Part shown: positions 1 to 7,472 of the stretch, in pieces | Layout: every line of letters begins with the position of its first letter | Position numbering within the stretch: the first letter of the stretch is position 1 | The notes under the pieces: model-generated | Database searches by the model: none | What the model was told of the DNA's origin: nothing | Seen by the model: the letters and a program-made list of their open reading frames with translations, nothing else | Translations under genes and position numbers: made by a program | NCBI RefSeq assembly: GCF_006715395.1 | Contig: NZ_VFNC01000001.1 | Coordinates: 2,728,001 to 2,792,000, forward strand | Length of the DNA: 64,000 nt | Direction of reading: 5' to 3' | DNA from: Streptomyces sp. SLBN-31 | Lineage (GTDB): Bacteria > Actinomycetota > Actinomycetes > Streptomycetales > Streptomycetaceae

Positions 1-54
1 CATGACGGTCCCCCCTAGCGGCCAAACGTTCGACGAGCATAAGTTGCAAGCGGA

Positions 55-1212
55 TCATATGGGGAGCGTTCGATCCTCGGGTCTGGGCCGGTCGGCGGAT
101 TTCGGCCGGGGGAGGTCGGTGGGCCGCGGCCGGGTGCTCGCGGTGCCTCCGTCCAGCAGTACGTCGGCGATGCGGTCGCTGGCGCGGCCGTCCCACAACT
201 CGGGCCGGCGGGGGGCGGGCGGATCGTCCAGCACCCGGTTGACCGTGGCCACGATCCGCGCCGGATCCCGGCCGGCCAGCACATTGGTGCCCTGCTCCAC
301 GGTGATGGGGCGCTCGGTGTTGTCCCGCAGCGTCACGCACGGCACGCCCAGTGCGGTGGTCTCCTCCTGCACACCGCCGGAGTCGGTGAGCACGACCCGG
401 GCGGCGTCCTGCAGCGCGATGAAGTCCAGGTAGCCGGCGGGCGGTACGAGCCGGATGCCGCCGGGGACACCGATCTCGGCGAGCCGCCCGGCCGCGCGCG
501 GATGCACGGGCAGCAGCAGCGGGCAGCGCCCGGCGATCTCGCCGAGTGCCTTCAACAGTCCGGTGAGTACGGCGGGATCGTCCACGTTGGCCGGTCGGTG
601 CAGCGTGACGAGCCCGAACTCGCCCCGGGTAAGCCCGTGTCGGGCGAGCACGCCGGAGGCGCGTGCCCGCTCCAGGTTGGCCAGCAGCGTGTCGATCATG
701 ACGTTGCCGACCAGATGGATCTGGTCCTCCCGGTACCCCTCCGCGCGCAGGTTCTCCACGGCGTCGGGGGAGGGGGCCAGCAGGTGGTCCGCGACGCGGT
801 CGGTGGCGACCCGGTTGACCTCCTCGGGCATGCTCCAGTCCCGGCTGCGCAGACCGGCTTCGACGTGGGCCAGCAGCGGGCCGGCCTTGGCGGTGACCAG
901 CGCGCAGGCCAGCGTGGAGTTGATGTCGCCGACCACGACCACGATGTCCGGGCACACCTCCTCCAGCAGCGGCTCGAACGCCGTCATCACCCGGCCGGTC
1001 TGCTCGGCGTGGGTGCCGGAGCCGACCCCCAGGAAGCGGTCGGGCGGGCGGATGCCGAGGTCGGCGAAGAACACGTCGTTCATGGCCGGGTCGTAGTGCT
1101 GGCCGGTGTGGACGAGGAGGACCTCGGCGCCCCGGCGTTCCAGGGCGTCCATCACCGGTTTGATCTTCATGTAGTTGGGGCGCGCTCCGGCGACGCACAC
1201 GATGCGCGGCAT
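55..1212 (-). CDS. wecB: UDP-N-acetylglucosamine 2-epimerase (non-hydrolysing)
   Basis: 385 residues, the usual length for non-hydrolysing WecB/MnaA, which interconverts UDP-GlcNAc and UDP-ManNAc in the cytosol. Seen: the opening GARPNYMKIKPV, HTGQHYD near residue 37, VVGDINSTLA (substrate contact), HVEAGLRS, EEVNRVATDRVAD, TLHRPANVDD and the UDP-binding LTDSGGVQEE. All expected catalytic acids and histidines appear present. The C-terminal 30 residues are Arg/Pro-rich and probably disordered. It is last in a minus-strand set, 3 bases after the nucleotide-sugar dehydrogenase; the pair could turn UDP-GlcNAc into UDP-ManNAcA for a secreted glycan or teichuronic-type polymer. Start is the ATG before PRIVCVAGARP. 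Confidence 0.95.
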   Translation of the reverse strand: MPRIVCVAGARPNYMKIKPVMDALERRGAEVLLVHTGQHYDPAMNDVFFADLGIRPPDRFLGVGSGTHAEQTGRVMTAFEPLLEEVCPDIVVVVGDINSTLACALVTAKAGPLLAHVEAGLRSRDWSMPEEVNRVATDRVADHLLAPSPDAVENLRAEGYREDQIHLVGNVMIDTLLANLERARASGVLARHGLTRGEFGLVTLHRPANVDDPAVLTGLLKALGEIAGRCPLLLPVHPRAAGRLAEIGVPGGIRLVPPAGYLDFIALQDAARVVLTDSGGVQEETTALGVPCVTLRDNTERPITVEQGTNVLAGRDPARIVATVNRVLDDPPAPRRPELWDGRASDRIADVLLDGGTASTRPRPTDLPRPKSADRPRPEDRTLPI

Positions 1213-1215
1213 GGT

Positions 1216-2475
1216 TCAGAGCACCTCGATCGTGGGTCCGGAGGGCAGCCGCCGACGGCAGTCGAGGACGAACTGGGCGTGCTCGGCGACGAGTTCGTAG
1301 TCGAAGCCGTCGTGGTCGGTGAGCAGCACCACCACGTCGGCCTCCGCCAGTTCCTCGCGGGTCGGCTCGACCCGCACCAGCCGGGTGTCGGCCGGCAGGC
1401 CCTCGACGACGTGCGGGTCCGCCGCCCTGACCTGGGCCCCCATGTCGAGCAGCAGTTGGGAGATGCGCAGGGCGGGCGACTCGCGGGCGTCGCCGGTGTT
1501 CTTCTTGTACGCGAGGCCCAGCAGCAGGATGCGCGAGCCGTTCACCGAACGCCGTCGGGCGTTGAAGTGGTCGGTGATCCGCCGGGTCACGTACTCGGGC
1601 ATGTGGTTGTTGATGTCGTTGGCGAGCTCCACGAACCGGAAGCTCTGGCCGAGTTCGCGCTGCACCCGCCAGGACAGGTAGGAGGGGTCGATGGGCAGGC
1701 AGTGGCCGCCCACCCCCGGTCCGGGCGTGAACTTCATGAACCCGAAGGGCTTGGTGGAGGCAGCGTCGATGGACTGCCAGACGTCGATGTCCAGGTGGTG
1801 GGCGAACATCGCGATCTCGTTGACCAGTGCGATGTTCACGTGCCGGAAGGTGTTCTCCAGCAGCTTGGCGAGTTCGGCCTCCTTGGGCGAGCGCACCGGC
1901 ACGGTGGTGTCGACGAGTTGGCCGTAGAAGTCCCGAACCGCCTTCAGGGAGGCCTCGTTGACCCCGGAGACGACCTTCGGTGTCTCCTTGAACCCCCACA
2001 CGGCGTTGCCCGGGTCGATCCGCTCCGGGCTGTAGCCGAGGTGGAAGTCGCTGCCCGCGGCCAGCCCCGAGCCCTCCTCCAGGATCGGGGCGAACAGCTC
2101 CTGGGTGGTGCCGGGGTAGGTCGTCGACTCCAGGACGACCGTCGCCCCGGGGCGCAGATAGCGGGCGAGGGTGATCGCCGACTCCCTGATGTAGCGCAGG
2201 TCGGGGGTGCCCTCGTGCAGCGGTGTCGGCACGGTCACCACGGCGACGTCGAAGCCGCCGCAGTCGCGGGCCGACTCGCTCGGTCTGTAGCTGCCGTCGT
2301 CCAGTGCCGCGCGGATTCTCTCCGAGGAGACGTCCTCGACGAAGGACTCGCCCGCGGCGAGGCTCTTGATCCGGCGGGCGTCGACGTCGTAGCCGATCAC
2401 CTCGTGTCCGACCTCGGCGGCCCGGATGGCCAGTGGCAGGCCGACGTATCCCTGTCCAACCACGACGACGCGCAT
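1216..2475 (-). CDS. Nucleotide-sugar dehydrogenase (WecC/UDP-ManNAc dehydrogenase type)
   Basis: 419 residues. NAD-dependent four-electron oxidation of a UDP-sugar C6 to the uronic acid. Seen: Rossmann motif GQGYVGLPLA at the N-terminus, VTVPTPLHEGTPDL, the invariant catalytic cysteine in GVGGHCLPIDP near residue 260, and the C-terminal UDP-binding domain with LLGLAYKKNTGDARESPA. The start codon overlaps the stop of the upstream glycosyltransferase by one base (TGATG), so translation is probably coupled. Next to an epimerase the likeliest substrate is UDP-ManNAc, but UDP-Glc or UDP-GlcNAc dehydrogenases look alike, so no symbol is given. The frame stays open upstream, but homology begins at MRVVVVGQGYVG. 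Confidence 0.92.
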   Translation of the reverse strand: MRVVVVGQGYVGLPLAIRAAEVGHEVIGYDVDARRIKSLAAGESFVEDVSSERIRAALDDGSYRPSESARDCGGFDVAVVTVPTPLHEGTPDLRYIRESAITLARYLRPGATVVLESTTYPGTTQELFAPILEEGSGLAAGSDFHLGYSPERIDPGNAVWGFKETPKVVSGVNEASLKAVRDFYGQLVDTTVPVRSPKEAELAKLLENTFRHVNIALVNEIAMFAHHLDIDVWQSIDAASTKPFGFMKFTPGPGVGGHCLPIDPSYLSWRVQRELGQSFRFVELANDINNHMPEYVTRRITDHFNARRRSVNGSRILLLGLAYKKNTGDARESPALRISQLLLDMGAQVRAADPHVVEGLPADTRLVRVEPTREELAEADVVVLLTDHDGFDYELVAEHAQFVLDCRRRLPSGPTIEVL

Positions 2476-3245
2476 CAGTGACTCCTGTTCGCGGGAGCGG
2501 TCGACGGGGTGAGCCGGATCAGCTCGCGTGCCGTCATGAGGAGGAAGGAGACATTGGTGGTGAGGTAGCGCCGGCCCAGGCGGCGCGGTTCCTGCAGCAC
2601 GCGGTAGAGCCATTCCAGCCCCCACCGCTGCCAGGTCGCGGGGGCCCGCTTGGTGACCCCGGCGAGGATGTCGAAGGAGCCGCCGACGCCGTGCACCACG
2701 CGGGCGCCGGTGCGGGCGCCGTGGGCGGCGGTGAAGATCTCCTTCTTGGGGGAGGTCATGCCGAGGAAGAGCATCTGGGCGCCACTGCGGGCGATGCCGT
2801 CGGCGATCGTCTCCTGCTCGGAGTCGTCGAAGTAGCCGTTGCGGCTGCCGGCCACCTTCAGGCCGGGGAAGCGGTCGGCCACCCGCAGCAGCATCCGGTC
2901 CAGCACGTCCTGCCGTGCGCCCAGGAAGTACACGGAGATGCCCGCGGCCTCCGCCTCGCCCAGCAGCCGCAGGAACAGGTCGATCCCGGCGACCCGTTCG
3001 GGCAGCGGGGCGCGCAGCACCCGTCCGGCCCACACGACGGCCTGCCCGTCGGCGAGGACCAGGTCGCAGCCGGACACGGCCTCCGCGAGCTGCGGGTCGC
3101 GGCGCATGTTCACCAGCTTCGCGGCGTTGACCACGCCGATCTCCAGCTGTCTGCCGTCGCGTACCGCCTCCAGGCAGTGCGCCACGGTCTCGTCCATGGT
3201 CAGCGGGTCCAGCTCGACCCCGAACAGCGTGCGGCGCCCGGTCAT
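2475..3245 (-). CDS. WecG/TagA/CpsF family glycosyltransferase
   Basis: 256 residues, normal for this GT26 family, which transfers ManNAc or ManNAcA onto a polyprenyl-diphosphate-linked sugar at the inner membrane face. Seen: N-terminal VNAAKLVNMRRDP, the catalytic-Asp motif LVLADGQAVVWAG near residue 75, YFLGARQD, the LFLGMTSPKKE motif near residue 170 and HGVGGSFDILAG. A family-typical Arg-rich amphipathic C-terminus (LEWLYRVLQEPRRLGRRY) probably targets the membrane. The ATG overlaps the upstream stop in an ATGA. With WecB and the dehydrogenase beside it, the acceptor chain is predicted to receive ManNAc(A), as in enterobacterial common antigen or wall teichoic linkage units. Confidence 0.92.
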   Translation of the reverse strand: MTGRRTLFGVELDPLTMDETVAHCLEAVRDGRQLEIGVVNAAKLVNMRRDPQLAEAVSGCDLVLADGQAVVWAGRVLRAPLPERVAGIDLFLRLLGEAEAAGISVYFLGARQDVLDRMLLRVADRFPGLKVAGSRNGYFDDSEQETIADGIARSGAQMLFLGMTSPKKEIFTAAHGARTGARVVHGVGGSFDILAGVTKRAPATWQRWGLEWLYRVLQEPRRLGRRYLTTNVSFLLMTARELIRLTPSTAPANRSH

Positions 3246-4411
3246 ATCCGGCCCGCCTGCCAGGCGTGGAGCATCCAGCCGAACTCGTAGGGCCGGCACT
3301 CGCGGTCCACGGCCAGGGGACGGTAGACCCGGTCCAGTGACGTCAGCCGCAGAGCCGGAACGAGCCGGGTGGACAGGCCTCGGGCGGCCCGCACGGCCTT
3401 CTTCGGATCGCCTCGGTACACCTTGCGCCAGGTGGCCCCGAGGTCGTCCAGGATCATCGGCTCCCGGTGCTGGGAGCCGGTCAGTTCGGGTACGTCCGTC
3501 ATCCAGCGCAGGCCCTTGCGGATCGCCGCGCCGAAGTCGGTGCCGCCGGCGTCGGCCAGGTCGAACAGGGCGGTCGGCGCCATCGCGTGCTGGTGGACGC
3601 TGTAGACGGGGTAGCCCTCGATCACCGCGCCGGTGCGGGCGTCGTAGTGCCACCACCACTGCCCGCCGTCGCCCTGCAGTTCGCAGATGCGCGCCGCGCA
3701 CGCCTCCGCGGCGGCCAGTGCCTCGGGATCGCCGTCCCCGTCACCGCTGGCGTGCGCGCGGGCCAGGGCCTGCAGCGGGTACGTCTGGTCGGCGAAGCAG
3801 GCGACGTGCGCCCGGTACCAGGGCACCAGGCCGGGCGCGGTGGCGTGCGGGAACAGCGGGCCGGCACCGATCCGGGAGCGGAGCAGACGGTCCCGAGCTG
3901 CGGTGAAACGTCTCTCCACATCGACCGTGTCGCGGGCCGCCGCGAGCGCGGACAGTACCCAGGCCGCCTCCACGGTGTACTGCGGGCGCCCCTCCACATC
4001 CAGCTCCTCGACGCGCGCGAGGGCGTCGGAGAGTTTGGGGTGCCCGGTCTCGGCGGCGGCCCAGGCGATGAGCGCCGCGTCACCGAGGTTGGTCACCGCG
4101 GGCAGCGACTCGATGAGCAGACCCGCGAACTCCTCGGCGGTGCGTCCGCCGAGCACCGCGCGCTGGCGGTCCTCCGGCAGGAACCGGGCCCCGAGCACGG
4201 TGATGGCCGCGTAGCGGGTGCTGGTACCGCGCCGCTCCAGGGTCCAGGAGCCGTCGGGGGCCTTGAGCCCGGCCATGGTGAAGACGAAGGCCTCCCCGCC
4301 GGGAAGCAGCATCGAGGGAAGCCCCGACTCGGCCACGGCGAGCAGGCGTTGGGCGAGCGCGAGCAGCGGCGGGTCCTCGTCACCGAGTGCCGCGAGACGT
4401 GAACTGGTCAT
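3242..4411 (-). CDS. Unrecognised 389-residue toroid-like protein in the glycan operon
   Basis: I do not recognise the family. It is rich in Ala/Leu helices and Trp/aromatic motifs repeated along the chain (DGSWTLERRG, GDGGQWWWHYDARTG, YPVYSVHQHAMAPTAL, YEFGWMLHAWQ), the look of an (alpha/alpha) barrel such as terpene cyclase/prenyltransferase-like toroids or six-hairpin glycosidases and epimerases. No signal peptide or membrane segment is visible, so it is probably cytosolic. Its stop overlaps the glycosyltransferase start (ATGA), so it is the first gene of a tightly coupled set with TagA-like, dehydrogenase and WecB. It may modify or recognise the glycan intermediate; that is inference. Start ATG faces a 252-base non-coding gap. 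Confidence 0.8.
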   Translation of the reverse strand: MTSSRLAALGDEDPPLLALAQRLLAVAESGLPSMLLPGGEAFVFTMAGLKAPDGSWTLERRGTSTRYAAITVLGARFLPEDRQRAVLGGRTAEEFAGLLIESLPAVTNLGDAALIAWAAAETGHPKLSDALARVEELDVEGRPQYTVEAAWVLSALAAARDTVDVERRFTAARDRLLRSRIGAGPLFPHATAPGLVPWYRAHVACFADQTYPLQALARAHASGDGDGDPEALAAAEACAARICELQGDGGQWWWHYDARTGAVIEGYPVYSVHQHAMAPTALFDLADAGGTDFGAAIRKGLRWMTDVPELTGSQHREPMILDDLGATWRKVYRGDPKKAVRAARGLSTRLVPALRLTSLDRVYRPLAVDRECRPYEFGWMLHAWQAGRI

Positions 4412-4663
4412 CGGTTGGACACACCAACCCCCCTGTTTTGGCGCAGACTTGAGAGCGTCGCGGCGCGCACGGCCGGACGGTGCGAGACAAGACGGACGTC
4501 AGGCGACGGAGCGGATTCCGCTCCTCGCTTCAGACACAGGTGTCCTCACCCGGTAACCCCCCCTGGGCACTGGTTCGTGTGCTCATTGTGCTGTGTCTGC
4601 ACAGTTCGCACACATGTTATGCCGGTGAATGTTCGAAGATTTGCGATTTGGCGGAAAGACGCG
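4412..4663. other. Non-coding gap splitting the glycan locus; probable promoter region
   Basis: No plausible gene. It lies between the acetyltransferase stop and the start of the toroid-like gene, both on the minus strand. Bases about 4570-4660 are noticeably richer in A/T than the surroundings (for example gttcgaagatttgcgattt), typical of a Streptomyces promoter, and would drive the 4411-to-55 gene set on the minus strand. I could not fix -35/-10 boxes with confidence. Confidence 0.4.
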
Positions 4664-5263
4664 TCATGCGCGCTCGACGAGTCCGCCGTCCTTCTCGTCG
4701 TGCAACGCGCCCGTCTCCGGGCACTCCCACACGCCCGGCTCGCCCTCCCGCTCGACCAGACGTACACCGGCCCGCCCCACCCAGCCGATGCGGCGCGCCG
4801 GAACACCGGCCACCAGCGCGAAGTCCGGCACGTCCCGGGTCACCACCGCGCCCGCCGCGACCAGCGCCCACCGCCCCACGCGCACCGGCGCCACGCACAC
4901 CGAACGCGCGCCCAGCGACGCCCCCTCGTCCACCGTCACGGCCACGGCCTCCCAGTCGTCCCCGCGCTTGAGCTTCCCGCCCGGGTCCACCGACCGGGGG
5001 AAGTAGTCATTGGTGAGGACGGCGGCGGGGCCCACGAAGACCCCGTCGGCGAGCACCGCGGGTTCGTAGACCAGCGCGTAGTTCTGGAGTTTGACGTTGT
5101 CACCGATGCGCACGCCGGGACCGACGTAGGCCCCCCGGCCCACGATGCACCCGCTGCCCAGCCGGGCGTCCTCCCGGATCTGGGCCAGGTCCCAGACCGT
5201 CGTGCCGTCACCGATCGTGGCCTTCTCGTCGACCTGGGCGGTCGGCTGCTTCCTGAAGCTCAC
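4664..5263 (-). CDS. Left-handed beta-helix sugar N-acetyltransferase (WbbJ/WlbB-like)
   Basis: 199 residues from a GTG that overlaps the RmlB stop (GTGA), with a GAGAGG ribosome site 8 bases upstream. Hexapeptide-repeat rungs run from about residue 15 to 150 (ATIGDG, IREDAR, VGPGVRIGDN, VLADGVFVGP), with the TNDYFPRS loop typical of acetyltransferases acting on amino groups of nucleotide sugars, such as WlbB/WbpD on UDP-3-amino-glucuronate or FdtC on dTDP-Fuc3N. The tail GWVGRAGVRLVE...WECPETG is common in actinobacterial members. Linked to RmlA-RmlB, a dTDP-4-keto-derived amino sugar is a reasonable substrate, but no aminotransferase is present in the window. Confidence 0.87.
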   Translation of the reverse strand: MSFRKQPTAQVDEKATIGDGTTVWDLAQIREDARLGSGCIVGRGAYVGPGVRIGDNVKLQNYALVYEPAVLADGVFVGPAAVLTNDYFPRSVDPGGKLKRGDDWEAVAVTVDEGASLGARSVCVAPVRVGRWALVAAGAVVTRDVPDFALVAGVPARRIGWVGRAGVRLVEREGEPGVWECPETGALHDEKDGGLVERA

Positions 5264-6297
5264 CGGGCTGGACCTCTCTCGTCGTCGAACACGGCCGCGG
5301 ACGCCGGCTCCGGTGCCGCACGGTTCTTCAGCGGCTCCCACCAGGCACGGTTGTCGCGGTACCAGGTGACCGTCTCCGCCAGTCCGGCGGCGAAGTCCTT
5401 ACGGGGCTCGTAGCCCAGCTCGGTACGGATCTTGCGGCAGTCCACCGAGTAGCGGCGGTCGTGGCCCCTGCGGTCGGCGACGTACTCGACGCTGTCGTCC
5501 CAGCCCGCCCCGCAGGCCTCCAGCAGGAGTGCGGTCAGCTCCCTGTTGGACAACTCCGTGCCCCCGCCGATGTTGTAGACCTCCCCGGGACGTCCGCCGG
5601 TGCGCACCAGCTCGATGCCCTGGACGTGGTCGTCGATGTGCAGCCAGTCCCGGACGTTGCCGCCGTCACCGTAGAGCGGGACCCTGCGGCCGTCCAGCAG
5701 GTTGGTGACGAACAGCGGGACGATCTTCTCGGGGTACTGGTGGTGACCGTAGTTGTTGGAGCAGCGGGTCACCCGTACGTCGAGGCCGTGGGTGCGGTGG
5801 TGGGCGAGGGCGATCAGGTCGGAGGAGGCCTTGGACGCGGCATAGGGGGAGTTGGGGCGCAGCGGGTCCGTCTCCGGCCAGGAGCCGACGTCGATGGAGC
5901 CGTACACCTCGTCGGTGGAGACGTGCACGAAGGCGGGGGGCCTGCGCTGTCGCAGGGCCGCGTCCAGCAGGGTCTGGGTGCCCAGCACGTTGGTCCGGAC
6001 GAACTCGCCGGCGCCCAGGATGGAGCGGTCGACGTGCGACTCGGCGGCGAAGTGGACGACCTCGTCGTGTTCGGCGAGGAGTTCGCACACGAGTCCGGCG
6101 TCGCAGACGTCGCCCTTGACGAAGGCGAACCGCGGGTCGTCGCGCACCTCGTCGAGGTTGGCCGGGTTGCCCGCGTAGGTGAGCGCGTCCAGCACCGTGA
6201 CCGCCACGTCGCCCGGTCCGGTGGGGCCGAGCAGCGTGCGGACGTAGTGCGAGCCGATGAAACCGGCGCCGCCGGTCACCAGGATCCTGGTCGTCAT
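5260..6297 (-). CDS. rfbB: dTDP-glucose 4,6-dehydratase
   Basis: 345 residues; extended short-chain dehydrogenase that makes dTDP-4-keto-6-deoxyglucose. Seen: NAD motif TGGAGFIGSHYVR at residues 8-20, ESHVDRS, catalytic STDEVYG (Thr-Asp-Glu), SPYAASKASSD containing the Tyr-xxx-Lys pair, NNYGHHQYPEKI and VRDWLHIDDH. The C-terminal 30 residues are longer and more acidic than in core homologues. It overlaps the RmlA stop in an ATGA and the acetyltransferase start in a GTGA. RmlC and RmlD are not in the window, so the final sugar may be something other than dTDP-L-rhamnose, or those genes lie elsewhere. Confidence 0.95.
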   Translation of the reverse strand: MTTRILVTGGAGFIGSHYVRTLLGPTGPGDVAVTVLDALTYAGNPANLDEVRDDPRFAFVKGDVCDAGLVCELLAEHDEVVHFAAESHVDRSILGAGEFVRTNVLGTQTLLDAALRQRRPPAFVHVSTDEVYGSIDVGSWPETDPLRPNSPYAASKASSDLIALAHHRTHGLDVRVTRCSNNYGHHQYPEKIVPLFVTNLLDGRRVPLYGDGGNVRDWLHIDDHVQGIELVRTGGRPGEVYNIGGGTELSNRELTALLLEACGAGWDDSVEYVADRRGHDRRYSVDCRKIRTELGYEPRKDFAAGLAETVTWYRDNRAWWEPLKNRAAPEPASAAVFDDERGPAR

Positions 6298-7361
6298 GAG
6301 GAGATCTGCACCTTGCTGTGGTCGCCGAGGACGAGACGGTGGGCGGCGGGCTTGCGGGGCGCGGGAGTGACCTCGACGTCACGGCCGATGAGGGAGGCCT
6401 CCACCCTTCGGACGCCGCGCATCGAGGAGCCGCGCAGCACGATCGAGTACTCGATCTCGCTGTCCTCGATCCGGCAGTCGTCGGCGATCGATGTGAAGGG
6501 GCCCACGTAGGAGTCGGCGATCACGGTGTTCGCGCCGATGACCACCGGGCCCACGATCCGGCTGCCGGTCACCTGCGCCCCGGCCTCGATGCGCACCCGG
6601 CCGATGAGTTCGCTGCCGTCGTCGGCCGTGCCGTCGATCCGGCGCTCCAGGGTCTCCAGCACCGAGCGGTTGACCTCCAGCATGTCGGTGACGTTCCCGG
6701 TGTCCTTCCAGTACCCGGAGATCGTCGTGGAGCGCACGTCGCGCCCGGCGTCGATCATCCACTGGAGGGCGTCGGTGATCTCCAACTCGCCACGCCCGGA
6801 GGGCTTGATCGCCCGCACGGCCTCGTGGACGGCCGGGGTGAACAGGTAGACGCCCACCAGCGCCAGGTCGCTCTTCGGCTGCCGTGGCTTCTCCTCCAGG
6901 CCCACCACCCGTCCGGAGGCGTCGAGTTGGGCCACCCCGAACGCGGTCGGGTTCGCCACCCGAGTCAACAGGATCCGCGCGTCCGGCCGTTCGGCGCGGA
7001 AGGCGTCCACCAGGGCCGTGATGCCGCCGACGACGAAGTTGTCGCCGAGGTACATCACGAAGTCGTCCTCGCCCAGGAACTCCCGGGCGATCAGCACCGC
7101 GTGGGCCAGCCCCAGCGGCGCGGACTGCGCGATGTAGGTGACGTCGAGGCCGAACGCGCTCCCGTCGCCGACCGCCTCCCGGATCTCCTCGGCCGTCTCC
7201 CCGACGACGATCCCGACCTCGGTGATGCCTGCCTGTGCGATCGCCTCCAGTCCGTAGAACAGCACCGGCTTGTTCGCGACCGGTACGAGCTGTTTCGCCG
7301 ACGTGTGGGTGATGGGGCGCAAGCGGGTGCCCGAGCCACCTGACAGCAGGAGTGCCTTCAC
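6294..7361 (-). CDS. rfbA: Glucose-1-phosphate thymidylyltransferase (long RmlA type)
   Basis: 355 residues from a GTG at KALLLSGG; an in-frame GTG 24 bases upstream is possible, but homologues start here. It makes dTDP-glucose from dTTP and glucose-1-phosphate. Seen: GGSGTRLRPITHTSAKQLVPV (nucleotidyl site), MYLGDNFV with the metal-binding Asp, and EEKPRQPKSDLALVGVYLF. Residues about 250-355 form a left-handed beta-helix (VRIEAGAQVTGSRIVGPVVIG), so this is the long class found in antibiotic-sugar clusters rather than the 290-residue housekeeping RmlA. It is the first gene of the rfbA-rfbB-acetyltransferase set. Upstream (7362-7472) no gene is seen. Confidence 0.93.
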   Translation of the reverse strand: MKALLLSGGSGTRLRPITHTSAKQLVPVANKPVLFYGLEAIAQAGITEVGIVVGETAEEIREAVGDGSAFGLDVTYIAQSAPLGLAHAVLIAREFLGEDDFVMYLGDNFVVGGITALVDAFRAERPDARILLTRVANPTAFGVAQLDASGRVVGLEEKPRQPKSDLALVGVYLFTPAVHEAVRAIKPSGRGELEITDALQWMIDAGRDVRSTTISGYWKDTGNVTDMLEVNRSVLETLERRIDGTADDGSELIGRVRIEAGAQVTGSRIVGPVVIGANTVIADSYVGPFTSIADDCRIEDSEIEYSIVLRGSSMRGVRRVEASLIGRDVEVTPAPRKPAAHRLVLGDHSKVQISS

Positions 7362-7472
7362 GAGATCACCATACTTACGCCACACTTGTAGAGGAAAGGA
7401 TTCCGCACAGGTGTGGCGGGTGCCGGCGGTCCGGCTCGCGCGCCGGTCCGGTCGGTGACGGCCGTTCGCGGG

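Noticed and set aside
502..2481. Long plus-strand open frame over the wecB/dehydrogenase genes
   Set aside because: It is the antisense shadow of two well-conserved minus-strand genes; its translation is low-complexity Arg/Gly/Val/Asp-rich.
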